A stretch of 64,000 nt of DNA, taken from positions 1,240,001-1,304,000 of the forward strand of contig LT598469.1 of NCBI GenBank assembly GCA_900074745.1. Direction: 5' to 3'. Source of the stretch: Lachancea mirantina (lineage: Eukaryota; Ascomycota; Saccharomycetes; Saccharomycetales; Saccharomycetaceae). The notes beneath the pieces are model-generated. The model saw only the letters and a list, made by a program, of their open reading frames with translations. It was not told the DNA's origin and searched no databases. The position numbers and the translations under genes are program-made. Positions 38,869 to 48,660 of this stretch are shown here, piece by piece (position 1 is the first letter of the stretch; every line of letters starts with the position of its first letter).

Positions 38869-41862
38869 TCATTCATTATCGCTTCCGTCGCTGGAAGACA
38901 GCTCTACATCGTGAGCATTATTCGATTCCATAAACCCGTCATTCCATGAGCCGTTGTCTTCCTCATCCACGATCCATGATTCTATTGGAATGTCTTCGGC
39001 AACATGCATTTCTGAGCTCAAATTGAAACATTTCAATCGATTGCGTATCATCATTGTGCTTCTAAGATTTGCGCTCGCCAACGAAAATCTACTGTCGAGA
39101 ACCCGCCTGCTTACGGAAAAGCACCTCTCTACATCGGCTGTCGATAACTTGGTATTGTAGAAGGAAAGGGCTAATGAGGAAAGGGCAGGGAAACGGCCTT
39201 GGTTTGTTAGCCAATAGTCCACGTAAAACTGGCCTTTCTCAGCGGGTTCCCTGAGATATAATTGCCATTCATCTTGAACCAAACTGTCGTCATTTCCTGA
39301 ATTCCTATCGAAGTATTGACTCATGATCTCCATATATTTGCTTTTTCTGTTTTGGCTATAGTTAACTTTAGAAGCCGCTGCCTTATTATCGTGACTACTC
39401 TCAAACGTCTCGGAGAATAGTTTACAATAATTTGTAACGTATTTTTCAGCCAACTCGAGAACTTCATCTCTGAAAGATTTTTCGAAAACTCTGTTCAACC
39501 GGTCTGCTTTAAGATAGGGTTGCAAAATATGAGCCACCCAATAGCCGGGCTCATTGTAAGCAATCGTCCTGTACTTTTCAAACTTGGGACGCGAGCTCAA
39601 AAAAAAACCGAGTATTTTATCCCTTATTTCCTTGGATGGCAAATGTGTCGGTTTGAGTCCGAGATTTTTTAACAACTGGATGTCCTCTGAGCCACTTAAC
39701 AATTTCTCAACGAAATCGTAATATTGACCTAAATTCATGTAGTACTCAATTCCATTGATGAGAGAGCAGGTAGCCTCACCTTGTAACAGCGTCGTTAACT
39801 CTTCGAAAATACGCGTCAAGCGTAGAACGAATGTGACGGTTTCTATTTCTTTCTGTTCATAACAAAATGTCGAGCAATGATCTGGCGTAAGCTGATAATC
39901 ATGATCAAATCGACTCTCTAGAAAGAACTCCTTCGCACCCTTCCAAACTTTAAGAAAGACTTCGAGTTGACGATAGCGTGAAAGGGACCTTGTTTGATTA
40001 CGCCTTGGGATCAAGCATGGAATATAAGCGCGAATCTTTTCGCGAATGTGGATGTTGCTTTTAATGAGATCAGCAAGTTTGTCGATTCTTGACAGCAACG
40101 AAGAGTAACGTTCTTCGATTCTCTGAAACAAATCTGCGAAGACCTGGTTCAACACATGAGTCATACACCTAATCTTGACAACGCGCCTAACACCGCTATT
40201 GCTAAATCCTAGCTCGAGGTCTGAGTCTAGATTCTCAAGAATCGAGGTATTATTCGACCCAATACTCAAGGTTATGCTACCAACTTTGTGACTAATAGCA
40301 TATTTGGATAGACATGCCAATAAGGCAGTTTTTAAGTAATCACCGGCGTGCCGCTGATCGCTCAAGTCTATGAAGTCTAGCAAATGCGTGTCGCACTTTC
40401 CACGAGTTGTCACATCGACTTTTCTCAGTCGTAAATTTCCATTCACGTTAGGACAGAAGGAAACCAAGACAGCCAGGTAGCTTTTTTGGCTAGACGACGT
40501 CCACATGTCAATCAAAATGTTGAAATTTGAAGAATAACTCATGGTATGCTTTAACTGATTGTTGAGCTCGATTTCATATTCTCTCAAAAGGCTTACAAGT
40601 TCTTCACTTGACAATAAAGTCGGGCAATCGGATGTGTTAAGGGACTTCAGAAATACACCCATGGCATGCGATTCAACCAAGCTGAACGGGATGAATCCTT
40701 CAATGAAAACATTCAATTGACTAAGCGTTAGCTTATGGACGGACAGAAATTGAAGAAGTCTCTTCGTTAACCCGGACGGTCCTTCGTGATTTGAAGAAGC
40801 AGACGAGGAAGATTCGAGAGTTCTTTGGCTACGTCTCAAAATTTTCTGGTACAGCTCATAGTCAGCCTCATGTTGCCGCTTAAGATGCTTCGCGATGTTA
40901 AATGAAGTAGAATTGCCTTGAAAAGTAAATTTGCGTCTACAGTTGTCGAATTTGCAAATAGCATAAGGTGGGTTATCCCCCACTTTAGTGACCCAAATCT
41001 GAAACGGAGAAGACAACAGCCAAATATTAAATTTCTCAATGACTTGCGTATCGGCATCATTTAGACTTGAATTCACAACTAGAGAAGGCTTGCTGAAAGG
41101 ATTCAATGAAAATGCTTCAAAACCAAAACCGAATCTTTTTTTAAAAGCTGGCTCAGAATTAGGGAACGCCCTTTCTTTTATTACTTTGCGTGCGCTGATT
41201 CGACTGTTTAAGTCGCTGTTGTCATCATCTGATTCATCAGAGCTGCTGCAATGAAGATATTGACTAGATTGAAGACAACTGTCGTGTTGCTTGTTCTTTG
41301 AATTGGCCGGCATAGTCCAATTCTGAGTTGGCAGCGTAATGGATTGGCTGATTGTTGTTGCTCCGTTTCTTTGGAGAGTGCGACCGGACACTTCTTGAGA
41401 GACAATCGGCTTCTCCTGACTGCCTGCAGCAGGAATTTGCGCCGTTTGAACGACTGTTGTAGCTACGTTAGCAGCTGATGTTTCTTTGACTATCTGTCGA
41501 ACACCAGCTGAGGGACCGCTTTCAACGCCTTTGTAGGCTTCCGAAGAGCTTCTCTGAGCAATCCCAGAGCCAGTAGGTTCGATTACATATTCTTCCTCGA
41601 GTGTGGGAGGGTCAGACGCGCTATCACTCAAGGACATGTCATCGCGCACATCATCGTCGGAGATTTCACCGCCCGCAGAAAGACGAAGCGCCTTTTCATC
41701 TCGACGAGACGAGCCATAGTAAGGCTCTAAATTATCGTTGACAAGTGTATCCGCGGAGCTGGAGTCACCAAAGGAAGGCGTTCTCTCAGCACACCGCTTC
41801 TTTCTCAGACAACTATCCACCTCCTTATAATCTCTTTCCCTTCTAGTTGGAAAACTGTACAT
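38869..41862 (-). CDS. hAT transposase-derived protein, catalytic motifs altered
   Basis: 997 residues from the ATG at 41862; the frame is open to a GTG at 41895. A disordered Ser/acidic N-terminus (1-275) precedes a BED-type zinc finger at about 302-331 (ICKFDNCRRKF...NIAKHLKRQH, with four residues between the Cys pair) and a hAT core that aligns with the gene at 33490. Shared blocks include THLLDFIDLSDQRHAGDYL, IPFSLVESHA and KLSTADVERCFSVSRRVL. D452 (LIDMWTSSS) and E912 are kept. The second Asp is replaced: TMDNAANN in the relative reads TLSIGSNN here (about 531-538). The Trp motif TRWMTRW reads TRSLSRY. A long unbroken frame without a complete catalytic site suggests a retained, non-transposing protein. 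Its function is unknown. Confidence 0.8.
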   Translation of the reverse strand: MYSFPTRRERDYKEVDSCLRKKRCAERTPSFGDSSSADTLVNDNLEPYYGSSRRDEKALRLSAGGEISDDDVRDDMSLSDSASDPPTLEEEYVIEPTGSGIAQRSSSEAYKGVESGPSAGVRQIVKETSAANVATTVVQTAQIPAAGSQEKPIVSQEVSGRTLQRNGATTISQSITLPTQNWTMPANSKNKQHDSCLQSSQYLHCSSSDESDDDNSDLNSRISARKVIKERAFPNSEPAFKKRFGFGFEAFSLNPFSKPSLVVNSSLNDADTQVIEKFNIWLLSSPFQIWVTKVGDNPPYAICKFDNCRRKFTFQGNSTSFNIAKHLKRQHEADYELYQKILRRSQRTLESSSSASSNHEGPSGLTKRLLQFLSVHKLTLSQLNVFIEGFIPFSLVESHAMGVFLKSLNTSDCPTLLSSEELVSLLREYEIELNNQLKHTMSYSSNFNILIDMWTSSSQKSYLAVLVSFCPNVNGNLRLRKVDVTTRGKCDTHLLDFIDLSDQRHAGDYLKTALLACLSKYAISHKVGSITLSIGSNNTSILENLDSDLELGFSNSGVRRVVKIRCMTHVLNQVFADLFQRIEERYSSLLSRIDKLADLIKSNIHIREKIRAYIPCLIPRRNQTRSLSRYRQLEVFLKVWKGAKEFFLESRFDHDYQLTPDHCSTFCYEQKEIETVTFVLRLTRIFEELTTLLQGEATCSLINGIEYYMNLGQYYDFVEKLLSGSEDIQLLKNLGLKPTHLPSKEIRDKILGFFLSSRPKFEKYRTIAYNEPGYWVAHILQPYLKADRLNRVFEKSFRDEVLELAEKYVTNYCKLFSETFESSHDNKAAASKVNYSQNRKSKYMEIMSQYFDRNSGNDDSLVQDEWQLYLREPAEKGQFYVDYWLTNQGRFPALSSLALSFYNTKLSTADVERCFSVSRRVLDSRFSLASANLRSTMMIRNRLKCFNLSSEMHVAEDIPIESWIVDEEDNGSWNDGFMESNNAHDVELSSSDGSDNE

Positions 41863-42118
41863 TGCACTGGGGTAAGCGAAGCAGAAGTCAGCCACGATTC
41901 CAAGTAACTCATGCTCAAATAAGAGATCACGAGAGAAACGCGTAAATGTTCTTATTTTTGATTAAATTTGTAGTCGATGGATAGCCCATCTAAATTGTCG
42001 GATTCGTGATTCAAAGTCACCCTGAACGGCACATTAGGGGCTCCAACAAAATCCGCCTTAAGGCCGCCATATAGAGTCACGATAGACGAATAAAACACCC
42101 ACACCTTAAATAAAAAAT

Positions 42119-42130
42119 CGCCGTACGGCG
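42119..42130. promoter_or_regulatory. CGCCGTACGGCG palindrome
   Basis: A perfect 12-base palindrome. Its 10-base core GCCGTACGGC recurs at 42453-42462. Closely spaced CCG/CGG half-sites are typical of Zn2Cys6 regulator sites, but the factor is unknown. Confidence 0.5.
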
Positions 42131-42202
42131 TTTTTGATGCGGGTTTATAATCCCGTGTACCTCGTACACAGCGACCGAGCCTTGTTTTCCATCCTCACTA
42201 TT

Positions 42203-42265
42203 TCCACTAAGTACAGGACTTAGAGAGCTCTTTTAATGTCCGCTAAGTACAGGAACTAGAGAACT
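42203..42265. repeat. Direct repeat around CTAAGTACAGGA, 36-bp spacing
   Basis: Two copies of about 27 bases begin at 42203 and 42239; they share TCC.CTAAGTACAGGA and then A.TAGAGA. They are near-identical, with about four differences. Either a small tandem duplication or paired regulatory sites. Confidence 0.75.
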
Positions 42266-42451
42266 AAGCTCTGATGCGGGCGCGCAGACGCTTTAGACGG
42301 TAGAAAAGTGTTGATAATTGAAACTTAGTAGAAGTATTTAGCTAGGCGAACACGGTGCTCTGAGCGCGCCACAAAAGCGCTGGTAATGGATTGGGCCCGC
42401 TGGCAACGGGCCCAGCCACGGAGCCGGAAAAGCGTCAGGTAGGCCAAGTAT

Positions 42452-42463
42452 TGCCGTACGGCA
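42452..42463. promoter_or_regulatory. TGCCGTACGGCA palindrome
   Basis: A perfect 12-base palindrome sharing the core GCCGTACGGC with the one 333 bases upstream, and 310 bases before the ARG1 ATG. Confidence 0.5.
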
Positions 42464-42481
42464 GCGGTCGGGACAAGAAAA

Positions 42482-42488
42482 TGAGTCA
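42482..42488. promoter_or_regulatory. Gcn4-type site TGAGTCA upstream of ARG1
   Basis: TGAGTCA is the reverse complement of the optimal Gcn4 site TGACTCA and lies 284 bases before ARG1, a classic Gcn4 target under general amino-acid control. Confidence 0.5.
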
Positions 42489-42772
42489 GGATAAGTGCAT
42501 TGGCTGCTGGCCGTCTAAGAGGTGCTTAGAGCCCCAGGCGATAAGATCAGGAGTCCAGCAGGCGCCAGTGGTGCGTAAGTGGCCCAGATGACTGTTTCGA
42601 AGGCGCGTAGGAGAAAATTTTCAGCCCGACGATACAGTTTTCACAGTTCTTAGAGATGGTACATAAGGACGAGCTGAAGCAGAAGTCAGGCACGAGAAAG
42701 CAGCTGTAAGCAGTAGAACACAAGACTCAAGTCGCACTCAGGCTACAACTCTGAATTCTAATACAATAAAAA

Positions 42773-44029
42773 ATGTCTAAAGGTAAAGTTTGTCTGGCTT
42801 ACTCCGGGGGATTGGACACCTCGGTTATCCTTGCGTGGCTCCTAGACCAGGGCTATGAGGTGGTCGCTTTCCTTGCCAACGTGGGCCAGGAAGAAGACTT
42901 CGAGGCCGCTGAAAAGAAGGCGCTCGCGATCGGTGCGACCAAGTTTGTGTGTGTCGACTGCAGAGACGAGTTTGTCCAGGACGTGCTGTTCCCAGCGGTC
43001 CAGGTCAACGCCGTCTACGAAGATGTGTATCTGCTCGGTACCTCACTTGCCAGACCCGTGATTGCAAAGGCGCAGATCGACGTCGCAGAGCAAGAGGGCT
43101 GTTTCGCGGTCGCACACGGCTGCACTGGCAAAGGTAACGACCAGATCCGTTTCGAGCTTGGTTTCTACGCACTCAAGCCGGACGTCCAGGTCATTGCGCC
43201 TTGGAGGGACCCCACTTTCTTCGAGCGGTTCGCAGGCAGAAAGGACTTGCTCGACTACGCTGCCCAGAAAGGCATCCCCGTCGCGCAGACGAAGGCCAAG
43301 CCTTGGTCTACAGACGAAAATCAGGCGCACATTTCGTACGAGGCCGGCATTCTTGAGGACCCTGACACCACGCCTCCTAAGGACATGTGGAAGCTCATCA
43401 CGGACCCAGAAGACGCACCCGACAAGCCAGAGGACTTGACGATAGTATTCCAGAAGGGTGTCCCAATCAAGCTGTCCTACACCGAAAACGGCGCCTCTAA
43501 GACCGCCACTGAGCCTACCGACATTTTCCTCACCGCGGGCAAGCTCGCCAGAAGAAACGGTGTGGGCAGAATCGACATTGTCGAGAACCGGTACATCAAC
43601 CTAAAGTCCAGAGGATGCTACGAACAAGCCCCACTCACGTTACTCAGGAAGGCACATGTCGACCTTGAGGGTTTAACGCTCGACAAAGAGGTTCGCCATA
43701 TCAGAGACCAATTTGTGACGCCTACTTACTCCAGACTCATGTACAACGGCTCATTCTTCACTCCAGAATTCGAGTACGTCAAGGGCATGATCGCGCCTTC
43801 CCAAAAGACTGTCAACGGTCAAGTCAGGATGAGACTCTACAAGGGAAATGTCATCGTGCTGGGAAGATCGTCCGAAACGGAGAACCTCTACGATGCTACG
43901 GAGTCCTCCATGGACGAATTGACCGGTTTCTCGCCTATCGACACAACCGGATTCATCGCCATCCAAGCCATCAGAGTCAAGAAATACGGAGAATCCAAGA
44001 AGGCCAGAGGCGAAAAGCTAAGGCTCTGA
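42773..44029 (+). CDS. ARG1: Argininosuccinate synthase
   Basis: Joins citrulline and aspartate with ATP to give argininosuccinate, the penultimate step of arginine synthesis, in the cytosol. The 418 residues compare with 420 in S. cerevisiae. The PP-loop ATP pyrophosphatase motif AYSGGLDTSV is at 9-18. The citrulline/aspartate site blocks are GCTGKGNDQIRFE (about 117-129), KPWSTDENQAHISYEAGILED and the closing SRGCYEQAPLTLLR region. The start follows an A-rich leader (AATAAAAA before the ATG). Codon bias is strong. Its position after GPD corresponds to YOL058W after YOL059W. Confidence 0.98.
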   Translation: MSKGKVCLAYSGGLDTSVILAWLLDQGYEVVAFLANVGQEEDFEAAEKKALAIGATKFVCVDCRDEFVQDVLFPAVQVNAVYEDVYLLGTSLARPVIAKAQIDVAEQEGCFAVAHGCTGKGNDQIRFELGFYALKPDVQVIAPWRDPTFFERFAGRKDLLDYAAQKGIPVAQTKAKPWSTDENQAHISYEAGILEDPDTTPPKDMWKLITDPEDAPDKPEDLTIVFQKGVPIKLSYTENGASKTATEPTDIFLTAGKLARRNGVGRIDIVENRYINLKSRGCYEQAPLTLLRKAHVDLEGLTLDKEVRHIRDQFVTPTYSRLMYNGSFFTPEFEYVKGMIAPSQKTVNGQVRMRLYKGNVIVLGRSSETENLYDATESSMDELTGFSPIDTTGFIAIQAIRVKKYGESKKARGEKLRL

Positions 44030-45039
44030 ACGTGCTGGCATACACAGAACAGCTATTCCAATTTTTGTAGTTAGAGAACCCATCAAGATTTAAAGCATAG
44101 TGTATTGATTAGATGAAGAGCTCATCTTGTGAGAGACGCGTACGGAGTGATATTTTTCAAAGCGGGTTGTGCGCAGCACTGGGCCACGAGTCCGATGAAT
44201 TACTACTTGAATTTGGTGTACGTGAGCCATGGCTGACCTATTAACCATCTAAAGTTGATCTCTTACTATAGTTAAGCAACTGGATTTGTGACGATTTCGT
44301 TGCTGTCTTAGTAGCTTTTCATGGAAATTGGAATTCATGAGCAACGTTGTCGGCGGCGTTCACTCGCAGCGCTGCTAGCCTATTTGCAAACAAAGTAAGT
44401 GACCCAGTTCTCAGTTAAAGTGACCAGGTGGTAACTCATTCTCATTCTATACCTGGTTATACCTGGAAGAGGAGAGAAGTTATCGTATTATACGTAGATG
44501 GGTAGCCAATGAGTAAGGCCAGTACCAAGTTATAGGACTACATGACAATACGTAGTTCCAAGCTTCGACAAATATTTCCTAAACAATCAAGAGCATCATG
44601 TTGTGGCCATCTGTTACGCATTAAAAGCACAGTACAAGCTACAGCGCCCTTAAAGCAGATGGCTTATTAGTCGTGATTGACCACCTTTGTGAGCTGCTTC
44701 ATAAATAACGACCAATCTTCGATAATTATCTTGCATACTCAAAGTGTATATTAGACACGTTCAATGGTGGCGGTTTTGAAGCGGTTAACAGAGGCTTTCA
44801 ATGCCGATGGATAGCATTAAAGAGAGGAACCGAGTAGAATTCGAGCATTAGTACAAAATGATTATTCGTCATTCAAGAAGGGCTTATAGTGGTAGCCGCT
44901 TCTTGAAGGTCATCGAGTGTTAAGGAAAGTGACACTTTCTCAAGTAAAGCCAGAAAGAAGAACAACTCCATCTCAATTGAAGTGTTTCGTCAGGTATTCA
45001 ATCAATTGTTGGAGCTGGCTCGACTTCAGGCAATTCTGA
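44030..45039. other. Long intergenic region ARG1 to DPP III
   Basis: About 1 kb between two plus-strand genes. It has a doubled ATACCTGG (about 44448-44467) and scattered words resembling the 33.2-33.4 kb interval (CAATACGTAGT). I find no open frame of note or recognisable RNA gene. Confidence 0.45.
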
Positions 45040-47178
45040 ATGTTTACATCCCTCAACGGGCTATTGAAACGGATCACTACAAAAAGAACTATGACAACCA
45101 TCACCAAAAACACAAATTTGGCCGATGCGAAGGCTCCACAGGTCATGCTAAGCGCCAAGACGTTTTTTGACCAGCTCACGTCGCGCGAGAAGCTCTACGC
45201 GCATTACATGTCCAAAGCATCTCACTGTGGGACGAGAATTGTGTTGCGCCAGGTTTCGCATGAAAGCGAAAGCATTTACGATTTGATCATGATGGTGCAC
45301 TCCGGGACTGGTGCATCGTACCCTGAAACAGCTGACCGCGAGCTTTATTTCGATTACATCTCGCAGTTTTTGGCCAATTTGGGCAACTACAAGTCTTTTG
45401 GCGACACAAAGTTCGTTCCGCGCTGCTCAAAACAGTATTTTTATGGGCTTTTGGAGTTGGCGAACATCGACAAAGCTGCCAGAAGCAGCGACGTTTCTGG
45501 CAAATTCGCGTTGTGGCAGGACGTGATAGATAAAGGCATCTTCGAAGTCGATGAAAAAACCGGATTACTCGGGTTTCCTGCTACGGGGTATACGTCGTCG
45601 TATTATTTCGGCCCGGTATCTGACAAAGACATGGTCCTTCTGAAACACGAAGTGTTTGCTGCGCTAAAGATTTTACCAGAAAATACCAGAATCAAGAAAC
45701 TGGCAAGCGGCGATTTTGAGATTCTTGTGGCTTCTGCCTCTCGCAGTTCCGAGGTGCCAGGCTACCCGCAAGGGCCAGTAAGCCTCTCTAATTGCAGAAG
45801 CGCGGTTTTCAAATTTGGCGACCACTGTCGAGAGATGGCGAAAATTAGTGAATATCTGAGAGCCGCCCAGCGTTACGCGGCTAATGATGAGCAGGGTAGG
45901 TTCCTCGCCGAGTACATACGCCATTTCGAGACTGGCTCGTCTGAGGCCCACAAAGAGTCTCAAAAAATCTGGGTCAAAGATATATCGCCAGTAATCGAGA
46001 CAAACATTGGGTTCATCGAGACGTACCGTGAGCCCTCGGGAATCATTGGCGAATTTGAGTCTCTGGTGGCTATTCAGAATAAAAATCGGACGGCCAAGTT
46101 CAGTACTCTAGTCAAGAATGCTGAGAAATTCATCAAGCTATTGCCTTGGGGATCTGATTTCGAGAAACCTAAATTCCAACCGCCAGATTTTACTTCACTA
46201 GAGGTTCTGACTTTTGCCGGTAGTGGAATACCGGCGGGTATAAACATTCCCAACTACGACGATGTAAGGCTCAACATCGGCTTTAAAAACGTCTCCCTCG
46301 GTAACATTTTGAACGTGTCCCTGAACTCGAAGCAGACACCCACTTTTATAAAGGACACGGACCTTGAACTTTTCAGAAAATACCAAGCGGATTCCTTCGA
46401 AGTTCAAGTGGGCATTCACGAGCTCCTTGGCCACGGCTCGGGCAAGCTTATGTGCGAACTCGAGGATGGCACGTTCAATTTCGATGTTCATAACCCGCCC
46501 CACGATCTTTCTGGTAACCCCGTGAAAACTTACTATCGCAAGGGTGAGACCTGGGGGTCTAAATTCGGTAGTGTAGCTGGACCCTTCGAGGAATGCCGTG
46601 CAGAATTGATTGCCATGTATTTGATCACAAATCGTGAGATTCTGTCAATCTTTGGCTTCGATACCAGAGAAGAGCAGAACAACATCATTTACGCCGGGTT
46701 TCTGCAAATGGCCAGGGCAGGCCTTGTCGCTCTCGAATTCTGGGATCCTTCCACGCGAAAATGGGGCCAGCCTCACATGCAGGCCAGGTTCGCCATCATG
46801 AAAACCCTGCTCAATCACGCCAATGGCTCTAATTTGCTCACTTTGGATTATTCCCAAAGCGACCACAGCGATTTGACGATAAACCTGAACAGGTCATTAA
46901 TTGAAAGTCAAGGACACGATGCAATTGCGCAGTTCCTACACGAGCTGCACATCTATAAATGTTCGGGCGACCAAGACAGAGGTACGCAATTCTTTCTCGA
47001 AAGAAGCGACGTTGACGGGGATTTAGCAAATTTTAGATCAATTGTGATCGAGAAGAAACTACCAAGAAGACAGATTATTCAAGCCAATACAGATCTTGTG
47101 AACGACGAAATTAAGCTTAAAGAATATGAAGAGTCTCCTTCCGGAATGCTCCAGTCATTCCTCGACAGAGAGGTCTAA
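45040..47178 (+). CDS. YOL057W: Dipeptidyl peptidase III
   Basis: Zinc exopeptidase of family M49 that removes dipeptides from the N-terminus of short peptides. The 712 residues (711 in S. cerevisiae YOL057W) carry the family zinc motif HELLGH at about 460 and EECRAE at about 516-521, together with the conserved [19 protein letters not shown] and [15 protein letters not shown] regions. Two start sites are possible: ATG 45040, or ATG 45091 (695 residues). The extra 17 residues contain five Lys/Arg and no acid ([17 protein letters not shown]), so the long form could carry a mitochondrial signal while the short form is cytosolic. The gene lies between ARG1 and a GPM gene, as in S. cerevisiae. 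Confidence 0.95.
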   Translation: MFTSLNGLLKRITTKRTMTTITKNTNLADAKAPQVMLSAKTFFDQLTSREKLYAHYMSKASHCGTRIVLRQVSHESESIYDLIMMVHSGTGASYPETADRELYFDYISQFLANLGNYKSFGDTKFVPRCSKQYFYGLLELANIDKAARSSDVSGKFALWQDVIDKGIFEVDEKTGLLGFPATGYTSSYYFGPVSDKDMVLLKHEVFAALKILPENTRIKKLASGDFEILVASASRSSEVPGYPQGPVSLSNCRSAVFKFGDHCREMAKISEYLRAAQRYAANDEQGRFLAEYIRHFETGSSEAHKESQKIWVKDISPVIETNIGFIETYREPSGIIGEFESLVAIQNKNRTAKFSTLVKNAEKFIKLLPWGSDFEKPKFQPPDFTSLEVLTFAGSGIPAGINIPNYDDVRLNIGFKNVSLGNILNVSLNSKQTPTFIKDTDLELFRKYQADSFEVQVGIHELLGHGSGKLMCELEDGTFNFDVHNPPHDLSGNPVKTYYRKGETWGSKFGSVAGPFEECRAELIAMYLITNREILSIFGFDTREEQNNIIYAGFLQMARAGLVALEFWDPSTRKWGQPHMQARFAIMKTLLNHANGSNLLTLDYSQSDHSDLTINLNRSLIESQGHDAIAQFLHELHIYKCSGDQDRGTQFFLERSDVDGDLANFRSIVIEKKLPRRQIIQANTDLVNDEIKLKEYEESPSGMLQSFLDREV

Positions 47179-47445
47179 TTGAACGCCGAAAGCTCATATG
47201 ACCATGTCCAAGTCCTCCTAGCCTTATACGAAGACGTAAGTCGACAACCCTTCTATCTTGAATCACTGTTGACGAACGAGCCTTAACAGAGATCTGGTGA
47301 TGGTAGAGTAGTGGTAGCACCTTCCAAAATAAACCACTTCGAACAAGCTGCTTTCCTAACCTCGCATTATTTTAGTAGAATCACATTGTATTAATTCCGT
47401 TTGACACACTCAAAACTACGTGCTAAGGTTTAACTGAACTGGTCA

Positions 47446-48366
47446 ATGCCCAATATGACAGTGAATGACACTTACAAAATATTCATCTTAAGACATGGAC
47501 AGAGCGAGCTTAATCATGAGAATATATTCTGTGGGTGGATCGATGCTACGCTGACTGAAGAAGGAAAGATTCAAGCTCGTAATGCTGCTACGCTAATTAA
47601 AAAATTCTGTCACACGAAGGAATCGCTTCCCAAAATTGCGTTTGGATCACGTCTTATAAGGACCCATCAGACATTAGAAGTTATGCTGGATGAATTGGGA
47701 TTGAAAGGTGATTACGAAATTGTGACGAAATCCACGAATTTGAATGACATTTTAGAGGCCCATAAAGAGGGGAAGATACCCGTTCTTCAAAGTTGGCGCC
47801 TTAACGAACGTCACTACGGCTCTTGGCAGGGCCAACGCAAGCCTGACGTTTTGAAAGAATACGGGAAGGAACAGTATATGTTCATCAGAAGAGACTATTG
47901 GGGGAAGCCACCGCCAGCAGACCTTGAGCGAGAAATGATCCAAGAGAAACACGATAAAGGTGCTCTAACGGGCTACGATTTTAAAGAACCTACAAGACAT
48001 ATCAAATACGCATTGGAGGAAAAATCGGGCGAGACGCTACCCAACAGTGAGTCTCTGAGCGATGTTGTTCGGCGTCTGAACGTTTTTCTGGACCAAATTA
48101 TCGTAGGGAGTTTAGATAAGTGCTCGTCGTCGCTAGTTGTCGCACATGGTAGTACGGTTCGATCTATGCTGAAAATTTTGGAGGGCATATCGGATGATGA
48201 TATCAAAGATATCAACATTCCTAACGCAATTCCGATTGTGGTAGAATTAGACAAGGCCACGAAGAAGTTTGTTCGCCGGTATTACCTTGACCCAGAACTC
48301 GCAGAACAAAATGCAGAGCGCGTCAGGAATGAGGGTTTTGAGAACCAAAGTCAGGACAGAAACTGA
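47446..48366 (+). CDS. GPM3: Phosphoglycerate mutase-like protein (Gpm2/Gpm3 type)
   Basis: Histidine-phosphatase-fold relative of glycolytic phosphoglycerate mutase. The 306 residues have the motif RHGQSELNHENIFCGWIDATL near 17, ERHYGSWQG and AHGSTVRSML, so the phosphohistidine, Glu and second His are present. It is longer than the major enzyme Gpm1 (about 247) because of inserts, as are Gpm2 (YDL021W, 311) and Gpm3 (YOL056W, 303), a duplicate pair in S. cerevisiae that this gene predates. Those two paralogues have little or no mutase activity in vivo, so the role here is uncertain. Confidence 0.88.
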   Translation: MPNMTVNDTYKIFILRHGQSELNHENIFCGWIDATLTEEGKIQARNAATLIKKFCHTKESLPKIAFGSRLIRTHQTLEVMLDELGLKGDYEIVTKSTNLNDILEAHKEGKIPVLQSWRLNERHYGSWQGQRKPDVLKEYGKEQYMFIRRDYWGKPPPADLEREMIQEKHDKGALTGYDFKEPTRHIKYALEEKSGETLPNSESLSDVVRRLNVFLDQIIVGSLDKCSSSLVVAHGSTVRSMLKILEGISDDDIKDINIPNAIPIVVELDKATKKFVRRYYLDPELAEQNAERVRNEGFENQSQDRN

Positions 48367-48660
48367 GCAAAGAGACGAACTGCAAGCCTTCATGAACATT
48401 TATAGAAGAATAGAGTAAACCACAATAATTTAATGAAATTTTCAAGTTTTTGTTTATGTACAACGGTATGTGGTAATATGGGTATAAAGTAGTCTAAGCG
48501 ATTGCGCTCAATTTATCCAATCTTTAATTCTTTGATGATGAACAGCCGCGATGTCCCTTTATTCTATGCAAATGTGTATGATCTCCCGCATCAAAGCATC
48601 TCCCTTTCTTCCTCAACTTAATCTTCTTTCCTCTGCAATCGTCTTTCCTCCCAGTCACAT

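Larger units (their letters stand above)
41863..42772. other. Intergenic region upstream of ARG1
   Basis: About 910 bases holding two GCCGTACGGC palindromes (42120 and 42453), a 36-base-spaced direct repeat (42203-42265) and a Gcn4-type TGAGTCA at 42482. A 66-codon frame at 42391-42591 is not supported as a gene. Confidence 0.6.

Noticed and set aside
38869-41862. Orthologue of the hAT-related host proteins Vid22/Env11
   Set aside because: The DVERCFS region and the THLLDF blocks follow the transposase at 33490 rather than what I recall of Vid22, and gene order does not match YLR373C or YGR071C.
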